39,090 nt of DNA from an uncultured Oscillospiraceae bacterium (GTDB taxonomy: Bacteria > Bacillota > Clostridia > Oscillospirales > Oscillospiraceae), in contig CAJTUD010000002.1 in assembly GCA_910579725.1 (NCBI GenBank), positions 63,829 through 102,918 of the forward strand. The letters run 5' to 3'. Under the pieces are notes generated by a model. That model ran no database searches, was not told where the DNA came from, and saw only the letters and a program-made list of their open reading frames with translations. The translations under genes were made by a program, and so were the position numbers. Positions 23,958-31,357 of the stretch are shown here, one piece after another. Positions within the stretch are counted from its first letter, which is position 1, and every line of letters begins with the position of its first letter.

Positions 23958-23979
23958 CAAAAGAGAAATTTTGTCTACA
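23958..23979 (-). repeat. Right inverted repeat of the invertible element
   Basis: The minus-strand reading begins TGTAGACA and ends AAATTTCTCTTTTG. It lies 10 bp beyond the recombinase stop codon. Confidence 0.8.
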
Positions 23980-23989
23980 TTGACGAAAC

Positions 23990-24826
23990 CTACGTGACCA
24001 GCCCCAGCTTTTCCAACTGCCGGGCATGCTCCGCGCCGGTGGTAACGAGATATATCCTTGTGGTGTTGATAGAGGAGTGCCCCAGAATGTCCGCCAACTT
24101 AACGATATCTTTGCAGGCCCTGTAGAAGGAGAGCGCAAACAGGTGGCGGAGATTGTGGGGAAAAACCTTGGAGGCTTCCACGCCCGCTTTTTGGCACAGC
24201 TGCTTCATTTCCCGCCAGATCTGGCGGCGGGAGATGGATTTTCCGTTTCGGGTGAGAAATATCTCGCCGGAGGCGGTTTTGTGTTTTCTGGCGTATTTGA
24301 GCAGCTTCCGGCAGAGCCTGGAAGGGAGAAGGATGGTGCGGATTTTTCCCTTCAGGCTGATTTCTGCTCGGCCATTCCGCGCAGCCTCCACAGTAACATA
24401 CCGCACCTCCGATACCCGAATGCCGGTGGAGCAGATGGTTTCCATCAAAAGCTCCAGCCGTTCCTGGCCGCGGCTCTGCGCGGTATCCAGCAGACGCTGA
24501 TACTCGGATTTGTTCAGGTCCCTGCTTTGGTCCCGGAAAGACCGGCGCTGGACTCGGAGAAACCTGAGCTTGCAGTCCTCCCGGCCAAGGGACCCGAGAA
24601 AACGATTGACGGCGGAGAGCATGGAGTTGATGGTAACGACGGCGTACCCGCTGTGCAGCAGATGTTCCTTCCACCCGGCGGCGGTTTCGGGTGTGAGGGG
24701 CCGGTGATTGAGCCATGCGGCAAAGGTGCGGACATCCCGCAGGTATTTGACGGTGGTGCCGGGGCCCCGGTCTTCGGATACCAACAGGGCGGCGAAGGAC
24801 TGGAAGTCGTTTTCTGTAATTCTCAT
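23990..24826 (-). CDS. Tyrosine recombinase, probable DNA invertase of the adjacent switch
   Basis: 278 residues from the ATG at 24826; AAGGAG lies eight bases before this codon but only two before the alternative ATG at 24832. It has an N-terminal SAM-like core-binding domain (about 1-90) and a C-terminal catalytic domain. All active-site residues are present: Arg137 (STGIRVSEV), Lys161 (LKGKIRTI, beta-hairpin), His224 and Arg227 (FPHNLRH), His250 (ILGHSS) and nucleophile Tyr259 (NTTRIYL). Compact XerC/D-like size with no arm-binding domain, as for chromosomal phase-variation recombinases. No phage or conjugation genes adjoin it. The inverted repeats start 10 bp after its stop, the main reason to call it the invertase. 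Confidence 0.9.
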   Translation of the reverse strand: MRITENDFQSFAALLVSEDRGPGTTVKYLRDVRTFAAWLNHRPLTPETAAGWKEHLLHSGYAVVTINSMLSAVNRFLGSLGREDCKLRFLRVQRRSFRDQSRDLNKSEYQRLLDTAQSRGQERLELLMETICSTGIRVSEVRYVTVEAARNGRAEISLKGKIRTILLPSRLCRKLLKYARKHKTASGEIFLTRNGKSISRRQIWREMKQLCQKAGVEASKVFPHNLRHLFALSFYRACKDIVKLADILGHSSINTTRIYLVTTGAEHARQLEKLGLVT

Positions 24827-25009
24827 GCGCATATCTCCTTTTTGTGATGTGATAATATATTTTTACACAAAAAGAAGATTTTCTGTACAAAAAATGGCAC
24901 CTTTTTGAAAAAAGAAGTCCAAATATATAGAACACCTCCGCCCGACGCGCCGAAATCACTCATAGCGCGCCTCCCTCCCGCATATATTCCACCGGGAGGC
25001 GGTATCAAA

Positions 25010-25747
25010 ATGCTTGGATATATTATTTATGGGGAGGGTCCCAAACGGCCGGCGCTTGACGAGCTGACGGTAGCCGGAGGAAACTTCATTGCCCTTCGGA
25101 TGGGGCTGGAAAACCGGCCCAACGGGCCCCTGGCCCTATACCGCGCCCGGCAGGGCGCAAGAATGCTCCGGGAAGCGGGGGTCCGCTCCGCCATTTTTCC
25201 GGTCGATTTCCCTTATACAGCCCTGTTTATCCGTCAGGGGATCCTGCCGGTCGATACGCTGCCCCTGAGACGGGCCATGGCCGCTCCACTGACCAGACGG
25301 CGTCTGGAGGCGGCGGGCTTTCAGCCCACTCAGGCCGTGGTGGCAGTCTCCGGAGAGCGGGCGGTACGGGAGGTCACGGAGTGCGCCAAAGCGCTGGCGC
25401 TCAGCTACCGGTATGTGCTGCTGAGCGTCCGGGGCGGGGAAATCTTCGCCAGGGACCTGCGGCGGGAATACGGTATCTCTCTGCTGCTGGAACCCTCGCC
25501 GGACCAGCTGGACCGGGCGGATGCGCTGGTGATGTTCGCCCCCAGGCAGGATCTGAAGCTGGATAACCCCATCCTGTACACCCTCTATCCCGGCGGCGAG
25601 GCCGGACGGGGCAGGCTTCCGCTGTGTCTGCCGGCAGAGGCGGCGGTGCAAACGGAAACCAACTGCGACCGGGAACAGCTGACTGCGGCCCTCTATGCCA
25701 TGGGAGCCATACCTTTGGAGACCCTTTTAGCGGAAATTCCTGGTTGA
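25010..25747 (+). CDS. Protein of unknown function
   Basis: 245 residues from ATG 25010 (MLGYIIYGEGPKRPALDEL), preceded by GGGAGG about ten bases upstream; the frame is open from 24905 but earlier starts lack an SD. No signal peptide or strong membrane helix. The protein looks soluble, alpha/beta and Arg-rich (LYRARQGARMLREAGVR, PLTRRRLEAAG). A middle block VVAVSGERAVREVTECA followed by YVLLSVRGGEIFARDL resembles a nucleotide- or substrate-binding alpha/beta fold but has no P-loop. I cannot name the family. The SD is in a 7-bp stem (CCTCCCG 24974-24980 with CGGGAGG 24993-24999), so translation may be tuned. It is followed at once by the greA promoter, which overlaps its stop. Confidence 0.75.
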   Translation: MLGYIIYGEGPKRPALDELTVAGGNFIALRMGLENRPNGPLALYRARQGARMLREAGVRSAIFPVDFPYTALFIRQGILPVDTLPLRRAMAAPLTRRRLEAAGFQPTQAVVAVSGERAVREVTECAKALALSYRYVLLSVRGGEIFARDLRREYGISLLLEPSPDQLDRADALVMFAPRQDLKLDNPILYTLYPGGEAGRGRLPLCLPAEAAVQTETNCDREQLTAALYAMGAIPLETLLAEIPG

Positions 25748-25772
25748 CAGAACGGAAAATTCCTTATATAAT
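25744..25772 (+). promoter_or_regulatory. Consensus promoter of greA-lysS
   Basis: TTGACA (25744-25749), 17-bp spacer, TATAAT (25767-25772). The -35 overlaps the stop codon of the upstream gene. An 80-base leader precedes greA. Confidence 0.9.
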
Positions 25773-25861
25773 GCTATGAATGGGATGAAATCAACATTAT
25801 GGAGCCGTATGCCTTTTCAGGCAGCGGCGGCCTGTACGGAAGATGGAAAGGACCGCGTAAC

Positions 25862-26335
25862 ATGAAAAAAGAATTCAAGATGAGTCAGGCCCGGTTTGAC
25901 GAGCTGCAAAAAGAGCTGAACTATCTGAAAACCACCCGCAGCGACGAGGTTGCGGAGATGATCAAGGTGGCTCGGGGATTCGGTGACCTGAGCGAGAACA
26001 GCGAGTACGACGAGGCCAAAAACGAGCAGGGCAAACTCTATTCCCGCATCGGTGAGCTGGAAAACGTGCTGCTTCACGCCGTTATCATCGAAGAGGGCGA
26101 CATGCCCACCGATCAGGTGACAATCGGCTCCACCGTCACCGTCACCTCCATGAATGGCGGCGCAAGCCGCAGCTTTAAAATCGTGGGCAGTCAGGAAGCT
26201 GATGCCATGCATGGCGTCATCAGCGAGGACTCCCCTTTCGGCAAGGCCCTGATGGGGCACAAGGAGGGCGAGACCGTCACCGTCAACGCCCCTGCCGGGG
26301 AGATGAAGTATCACATCGACAAAATTGAGAGGTAA
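25862..26335 (+). CDS. greA: Transcription elongation factor GreA
   Basis: Rescues backtracked RNA polymerase by promoting cleavage of the RNA 3' end. 157 residues from ATG 25862 (MKKEFKMSQARFDEL), preceded by AAAGGA; the frame extends upstream to 25799 but without homology. The N-terminal coiled coil (about 8-75) ends in the acidic tip GDLSENSEYDEAKNEQG (about 41-57), whose Asp/Glu chelate the catalytic Mg2+. The C-terminal FKBP-like domain (about 85-157) has TIGSTVTVTSM and SPFGKALMGHKEGETV. Transcribed with lysS (35-base gap). Confidence 0.96.
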   Translation: MKKEFKMSQARFDELQKELNYLKTTRSDEVAEMIKVARGFGDLSENSEYDEAKNEQGKLYSRIGELENVLLHAVIIEEGDMPTDQVTIGSTVTVTSMNGGASRSFKIVGSQEADAMHGVISEDSPFGKALMGHKEGETVTVNAPAGEMKYHIDKIER

Positions 26336-26370
26336 CAGACCTTCAAAGGCACATAAGAGGAGAGAACAAC

Positions 26371-27870
26371 ATGGCTGAAAACAACCGCACGCCGGAAACG
26401 CAGCAGGATCTCAGCGAGATCCTTCAGGTTCGCCGGGAGAAGCTGAGCGCCCTGCAAAGTGAGAATCGCGACCCCTTTCAGGAAACCAAATTCACGGTGA
26501 GCCACCACGCTCAGGAAATCAAGGACCATTTTGACAGCCTGGAGGGCAGTCAGGTAACAATTGCTGGCCGCCTGATGAGTAAGCGGGGCATGGGCAAGGT
26601 CAGCTTCTGCGATTTGCAGGATAAGTCCGGCCGTATCCAGCTCTACGCCCGGAAGGACGAGATGGACGAAGATGCCTATAACCGTTTCAAAAAATATGAT
26701 ATCGGCGATATTGTGGGCGTGCAGGGCGAAGTGTTTCGCACTCAGCGGGGGGAAATGAGCGTACGAGGCAGGGAAATCACCCTGCTGAGCAAGTCTCTCC
26801 TCCCTCTGCCGGAGAAATTCCACGGCTTGACCGACAAAGAGACCCGCTATCGCCAGCGGTATGTGGATCTGATTGTTAACCCGGAAGTCCGCCGGAATTT
26901 TGAAATCCGCAGCGCTTTCATCAAATATCTGCGGAATTTTCTGGACAACCGGGGTTATATGGAGGTGGAGACGCCGGTGCTGAATACCATCAGCGGCGGC
27001 GCCACCGCCCGGCCCTTCATCACCCACCACAATGCCCTGGATATCGACATGTATATGCGCATCGCTACGGAACTGAACCTCAAACGGTTGATTGTGGGCG
27101 GTATGGAGCGAGTTTACGAGGTGGGCCGTATTTTCCGGAATGAGGGTATGGACACCCGGCACAACCCGGAGTTCACCACAGTGGAGTTGTATGAAGCTTA
27201 CGCCGATTTCAACGACATGATGGACCTGTTTGAGGCGCTTCTCAGCGGCGCGGCCAAGGACATCTGCGGCGGCTACCGGCTCCAGTGGCAGGGGGAGGAC
27301 ATTGACCTGACCCCTGGCTGGCCCCGGCTGAGCATGGCGGAAGCGGTGAAGCAATATCTGGGTGTGGATTTCATGACTATTTCCGGCGATGCAGAGGCGG
27401 TGGCAGCCGCCAGGGATGCTGGTGTGGACATGGACGGCGTGGAGCCCACTTGGGGACACGCGCTGTATGAGTGCTTTGATCAGAAGGTAGAGCGGGAGTT
27501 GGTGCAGCCTACTTTTATTACCATGCACCCGGTGGATGTTTCTCCTCTGGCAAAACGGTCTCCCAAGGACCCGAGGGTAACGGAGCGATTCGAGCTGTTT
27601 ATCTGCCGCAGTGAAATGGGCAACGCCTTCTCCGAGCTTAATGACCCCATTGATCAGCGTCAGCGGTTTGAGAAGGAAGTGGAGGACCGCATGAAGGGCA
27701 ACGATGAGGCAGGAATGATGGACGAGGACTTCCTTACCGCCCTGGAATACGGCATGCCTCCCACAGGCGGGCTTGGGATTGGCATTGACCGGTGCGTGAT
27801 GCTCCTGACGGGCAGCGATTCTATCCGGGATGTAATTCTGTTCCCCACCATGAGGCCGCTTTCCGAATAA
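26371..27870 (+). CDS. lysS: Lysyl-tRNA synthetase (class II)
   Basis: Charges tRNA-Lys. 499 residues, the normal length. The N-terminal OB-fold anticodon-binding domain (about 58-165) has VTIAGRLMSKRGMGK and FCDLQDKSGRIQLY. The class II catalytic core has motif 1 around YMEVETPVLNTISGGA (about 195-210), motif 2 VGRIFRNEGMDTRHNPEFT (about 251-269) and motif 3 GLGIGIDRCVMLLTG (about 467-481). ATG at 26371 follows GAGGAGAG. Read from the consensus promoter ahead of greA; a terminator lies at 28004-28041. Confidence 0.98.
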   Translation: MAENNRTPETQQDLSEILQVRREKLSALQSENRDPFQETKFTVSHHAQEIKDHFDSLEGSQVTIAGRLMSKRGMGKVSFCDLQDKSGRIQLYARKDEMDEDAYNRFKKYDIGDIVGVQGEVFRTQRGEMSVRGREITLLSKSLLPLPEKFHGLTDKETRYRQRYVDLIVNPEVRRNFEIRSAFIKYLRNFLDNRGYMEVETPVLNTISGGATARPFITHHNALDIDMYMRIATELNLKRLIVGGMERVYEVGRIFRNEGMDTRHNPEFTTVELYEAYADFNDMMDLFEALLSGAAKDICGGYRLQWQGEDIDLTPGWPRLSMAEAVKQYLGVDFMTISGDAEAVAAARDAGVDMDGVEPTWGHALYECFDQKVERELVQPTFITMHPVDVSPLAKRSPKDPRVTERFELFICRSEMGNAFSELNDPIDQRQRFEKEVEDRMKGNDEAGMMDEDFLTALEYGMPPTGGLGIGIDRCVMLLTGSDSIRDVILFPTMRPLSE

Positions 27871-27900
27871 ATTCTGAAAATGTTTTATAATTTCAGAATT
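27870..27900 (+). repeat. Hairpin directly after lysS
   Basis: AATTCTGAAA (27870-27879) and TTTCAGAATT (27891-27900), a 10-bp perfect inverted repeat without a T-tract. Probably protects the mRNA end; the true terminator is further on. Confidence 0.5.
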
Positions 27901-28003
27901 ACCAGGGAATATTGGGTGTATTGCAAGTAAAGTTGCAGAACTGTTCGCAGTATTTTCATTTTACCACAGCACTGGCCCCATTTGCTTTTACCCACGATTT
28001 AAG

Positions 28004-28041
28004 AGAGCGCCCAGAGGGAAACTTCTGGTGCGCTCTTTTTT
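28004..28041 (+). terminator. Rho-independent terminator of greA-lysS
   Basis: AGAGCGC and CCAGA pair with TCTGG and GCGCTCT (one bulged T), followed by six T (28036-28041). Between 27901 and 28003 I see nothing else. Confidence 0.8.
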
Positions 28042-28173
28042 AGGGGAATTGATGAAAGGAATATTTGAACCTAAGGATATTGTCATCCGTCAGGAAGTTT
28101 TATGGAATGTTATATTATAAAATCCCTGGGACCTCCTGAAAATACGAGGATCTAAGCACGTCAACAACTCATA

Positions 28174-28501
28174 CTAAAATTTAATTATCCATCGTCGTCC
28201 AATAATACTTTGGATGTGGAAAAGAGCGCGGCGGCAGATCATTGAGCAAAGCCTATCCACGACTTTATCCAGAGAGGCAAAAATCGCATTTCTGAACCGC
28301 ATCTTTCGCAGCACCTTCCATATATGTTCTATAGGGTTCATTTCCGGAGTGTAGGATGGAATATGAAACAACACGATATTGGCAGGGATATCCAATATCC
28401 GGGACTTGTGCCAAGCCGCACCCTTCTCTTTTATTTATCACTTTCCGAGCTGCTTCAATTGCTTCTATTTTTTCTGCGCTGAATTTGTATTATGATGCCA
28501 T
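28174..28501 (-). pseudogene. Internally deleted IS630-family transposase remnant
   Basis: The C-terminal part is clear: GAAWHKSRILDIPANIVLFH, then IPSYTPEMNPIEHIWKVLR (about 75 residues, ending at 28174), matching the DDE end of IS630/Tc1-type transposases, whose last catalytic Glu lies in NPIEHIW. Upstream in another frame, starting ATG at 28501, is an IS630-like N-terminus (YKFSAEKIEAIEAARK) with an in-frame stop at codon 4. The two ends are joined with the middle (about 200 codons, including the HTH and first two Asp) missing. Terminal inverted repeats are not obvious. Inactive relic. Confidence 0.75.
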
Positions 28502-28969
28502 TTTCTCACCCTGCTTCTTTGCAGCATATTGGCAGCTTTTATTAAAGTATTTTATAGAGTATTAGCATGATACACACCGCCGAGGTCTGGCCCTGGTTTC
28601 CCTTTAAGTGAGGCTTACATTTGCCGCGTTGAATCACAAAAAGGTGTCCCTCTGGTTGGACTGTTATTCTTTTCTGCACCGCCTTTTTGCCTGTATTTCT
28701 ATGCTTTTCCCAAATTAGATAGAAGGGGACGACAACCAGAGAGGACCGCCCATAGGCGGTCCTCTCTGGCTGTCAAAAAACTTTGCAGTCCCCTTCCGGC
28801 ATGTTCTGTAAAAGCACCTTTTTTACCTCGCATGCTGCCTTCCTCGTCTGCAAAAATGCCCTTCTCATGGCACTTGCTCTGACAAAAAGCGGGACAGTTC
28901 AGGTTCTGGCCGCCTGTTTCCCTGTCAGCGTCCGCTCCAAGCCTGGAGCCCACTGACATTTTGCACAAG
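28502..28969. other. Gene-free region downstream of kbl with a strong hairpin
   Basis: Contains a perfect 15-bp inverted repeat with CATA loop (28736-28750 and 28755-28769, CCAGAGAGGACCGCC and complement). It lies about 200 bases beyond the kbl stop and may end that transcript, although no T-tract follows on the minus strand. Nothing else is supported; the AT-rich part (28502-28700) looks like decayed insertion-sequence flank. Confidence 0.4.
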
Positions 28970-30157
28970 TCAGATGCCCATTTCTGCCTTGACCTGCCGG
29001 AAGCATTCCACGGCAAAGTCCAGGTCTTCCTTTGTGTGTCCGGCGGACACCTGAGTGCGGATCCGGGCCCTGCCCTGAGGTACTACGGGGTAGCTGAAGC
29101 CTACCACATAGACGCCTTTTTCCAGCATTCGGGCTGCGAATTCCCCGGCCACCCGGGCATCGTAGAGCATAACAGCTACGATGGGGTGGCTGCCCTCCAG
29201 CACGTCGAACCCCAGTGCGCTGAGCTTTTCCCGGAAATAGGCGGTGTTTTCATGAACCCGGTCCCGCAGTTCGGTAGAGGCGGTCAGCAGCTCAATGGTC
29301 CGAATACTGGCAGCACAGATGGCAGGGGCCACAGTATTGGAGAACAGATAGGGACGGCTGCGCTGGCGGAGAAGGTCCACAATCTCCTGCCGGGCGGCAG
29401 TGAAACCGCCGGAGGCTCCGCCCAGGGCCTTGCCGAAGGTGCCGGTGATGATATCCACCCGCTCCTGAACGCCGCAGTGCTCGGGGGTGCCCCGTCCGGT
29501 CCCGCCCATGAAGCCGGCGGCGTGGCTGTCGTCCACCATCACCAATGCGTCGAACTCGTCAGCCAGATCGCAGATACCCTTCAGATCGGCAATGTAGCCG
29601 TCCATGGAGAACACACCGTCGGTGGCGATGAGCTTGACCTTGCATCCGGCGTCCCGGGCGTTCTCCAACTGAGCGCGGAGGTCGGCCATATCGTTGTTCT
29701 TATAGCGGAACCGCTTGGCCTTGCACAGGCGGACGCCGTCGATAATGGAAGCATGGTTGAGCTCGTCAGAGATCACCGCATCCTCAGGCCCCAGCAGGGT
29801 CTCAAACAAGCCGCCGTTGGCGTCGAAGCAGGAGGAGTAGAGAATCACATCATCCATACCCAGGAACTCCGCCAGCTTCCTCTCCAGCTCCTTGTGGACG
29901 GATTGAGTGCCGCAGATGAAGCGCACAGAACTCAGGCCAAAGCCCCACTTGTCGTAGCTCTCTTTGGCTGCCCGGATGAGCTCAGGGTGGTTAGAGAGCC
30001 CCAGGTAGTTGTTAGCGCACATGTTGACCACCTGTTTGGCCTCGGTGGTGTCAATACGGGATTTTTGTGGGGTGGTAATGGTTCGCTCGCCTTTCCAGGT
30101 TCCTGCTTCCTTGATGGCCGTCAGCTCCTGACGGTATTTTTCCAGTGCCTGTTTCAT
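28970..30157 (-). CDS. kbl: Glycine C-acetyltransferase (2-amino-3-ketobutyrate CoA ligase)
   Basis: Cleaves 2-amino-3-ketobutyrate with CoA to glycine and acetyl-CoA, the second step of threonine degradation after Tdh. 395 residues from ATG 30157 (MKQALEKYRQELTAIKEAG), preceded by GGAGGAAAAAGG; the frame is open far upstream only because it lies opposite another reading frame of the GNAT gene. Fold-type I PLP motifs are ANNYLGLSNHPEL (about 49-61), SSCFDANGGLFETL (about 108-121), MVDDSHAAGFMG (about 205-216) and Schiff-base Lys in TGTFGKALGG (about 240-249). Overlaps the double-GNAT gene by four bases (ATGA). Confidence 0.96.
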   Translation of the reverse strand: MKQALEKYRQELTAIKEAGTWKGERTITTPQKSRIDTTEAKQVVNMCANNYLGLSNHPELIRAAKESYDKWGFGLSSVRFICGTQSVHKELERKLAEFLGMDDVILYSSCFDANGGLFETLLGPEDAVISDELNHASIIDGVRLCKAKRFRYKNNDMADLRAQLENARDAGCKVKLIATDGVFSMDGYIADLKGICDLADEFDALVMVDDSHAAGFMGGTGRGTPEHCGVQERVDIITGTFGKALGGASGGFTAARQEIVDLLRQRSRPYLFSNTVAPAICAASIRTIELLTASTELRDRVHENTAYFREKLSALGFDVLEGSHPIVAVMLYDARVAGEFAARMLEKGVYVVGFSYPVVPQGRARIRTQVSAGHTKEDLDFAVECFRQVKAEMGI

Positions 30158-31344
30158 CCTTTTTCCTCCTTGTACTCCTTTTTTGGACCGGACCATTCCC
30201 GTTTCAGCAGCCGGTACTCGGCCCGGGTTTTCAGTTTCCCGTCGTGCTGCGTCCAGTCCGGACGCTCCGACTCCTTGATGAGCCCGCATTTCTGCATGAC
30301 CCGCTCTGAACCTTGGTTCTCTGTGAGGCACCCGGTAGAGAAACGGTATACGCCGTTCTTCTCGAAGGCGAATTCCAGCAGTCTGCGAAGGGCCTCCGTG
30401 GTATAACCCTGATTCCAAAACGCCGGATAGGTGAAGTACCCGGCATCCACCAGCTTCCCCTGGAGTGCAGTTTCCCGTACAGTGTAACCGATACTACCCA
30501 CCTGCTCCCGGGTGTCCTTCCGCTCTATATGCAGGAAATAAAATCTCCGGTCCGGCGAAGCCGCGTCAGCCAGGATCTCCTGAAATTCCCGCTCCGCCTC
30601 TTCCCGGGAAGAGAGCTGGATGTCCTGTAGATAGTACATGGTCCTTTTATCGCTTTTCAATCGGAAATACGCCTCAAAGTCCTCTTCCACATAGTCCCGC
30701 AGGATCAGCCGCTTCGTCTCCAGCCAAACTGCCAGAATCTCGTCCAGGGATACAGGCTCAAAATCCGCCAGAGCGGGATGGTCCGTCAGCGTCCGCACGA
30801 TACGCCAGCCGTCCCGGCTATTGACAGCATTCCTGGGGATCGGCCGGAACCCCAGGTCCAGGTACACCTTGCAGGCCAGCCACGAAGTTGTCTGGGTGGG
30901 CAGCTTTCCGTGGGTGTGGCCCAGTGCGCGCATCACACCCAGCACATAGGCAATCAGCGGCTTGGACAGGCCCCGGCCCTGGTACTCCCGCCGAACCGCC
31001 ACCCAGTGCAGCCAGCCGCTGCCGGATTGGTCCTGTCCGGTGGTATCGATATAGGCCGTAGCCGTAGCAACCTTCTCCCCGGCGGCATTCTCTACAAAGA
31101 CCATCCGGCCGCACAGGCTGGCCTCATTGGAGGCGTAATACATTTCCCAAGCTGCCAGCCCCTGCTCCCAGGTCGCAAATTCCTTGGCGGATTTTTCAAT
31201 ATCAATCCAGATGTCCCGGTCCCCAGGGCGATAGAATGCAAAGCGGTACCCATCCGGCAAGGGAAACACGGGAAGCGAATCCAAATCCCTCTCCAGAAGG
31301 AGCTCATAATGCCGGATGCGGGCGTCGTGATTGTCAAACTTCAT
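30154..31344 (-). CDS. Protein with two GNAT acetyltransferase domains
   Basis: 396 residues made of two GNAT folds. The N-terminal domain (about 30-200) has the acetyl-CoA motif VAVRREYQGRGLSKPLIAY (about 116-134). The C-terminal RimJ/RimL-type domain (about 210-380) begins ETKRLILRDYVEEDFEAYFR and has YFTYPAFWNQGYTTEALRRL (about 310-329) with an N-acetylation-type NQGS motif (LTENQGSERVMQKCG). It sits between tdh and kbl in the threonine-degradation operon, 13 bases after tdh and overlapping kbl by four, so it is co-expressed with them. The acceptor substrate is unknown; an aminoketone or amino-acid intermediate is possible but unsupported. Confidence 0.85.
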   Translation of the reverse strand: MKFDNHDARIRHYELLLERDLDSLPVFPLPDGYRFAFYRPGDRDIWIDIEKSAKEFATWEQGLAAWEMYYASNEASLCGRMVFVENAAGEKVATATAYIDTTGQDQSGSGWLHWVAVRREYQGRGLSKPLIAYVLGVMRALGHTHGKLPTQTTSWLACKVYLDLGFRPIPRNAVNSRDGWRIVRTLTDHPALADFEPVSLDEILAVWLETKRLILRDYVEEDFEAYFRLKSDKRTMYYLQDIQLSSREEAEREFQEILADAASPDRRFYFLHIERKDTREQVGSIGYTVRETALQGKLVDAGYFTYPAFWNQGYTTEALRRLLEFAFEKNGVYRFSTGCLTENQGSERVMQKCGLIKESERPDWTQHDGKLKTRAEYRLLKREWSGPKKEYKEEKG

Positions 31345-31357
31345 AGAAACAGTCGAA

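Larger units (their letters stand above)
23732..23979. mobile_element. Candidate invertible promoter element (phase-variation switch)
   Basis: A 204-bp segment (23754-23957) bounded by 22-bp inverted repeats at 23732-23753 and 23958-23979. The repeats match at 20 of 22 positions, with a perfect 14-base core AAATTTCTCTTTTG next to the invertible DNA. An intact tyrosine recombinase gene ends 10 bp to the right. The segment holds one extended -10 promoter and one bidirectional terminator and no gene. As assembled, the promoter points right (away from the SLH gene); after inversion it would lie near 23785-23793 on the minus strand and read into the c-di-GMP riboswitches and the SLH gene. This layout is that of known recombinase-driven switches; inversion itself is inferred. 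Confidence 0.75.

Noticed and set aside
28736..28769. 15-bp hairpin as a definite intrinsic terminator
   Set aside because: No T-tract on either side of the stem, so it is listed only as a hairpin in the gene-free region.
28961..30406. 481-codon plus-strand frame opposite kbl
   Set aside because: Shadow of kbl and the end of the GNAT gene.
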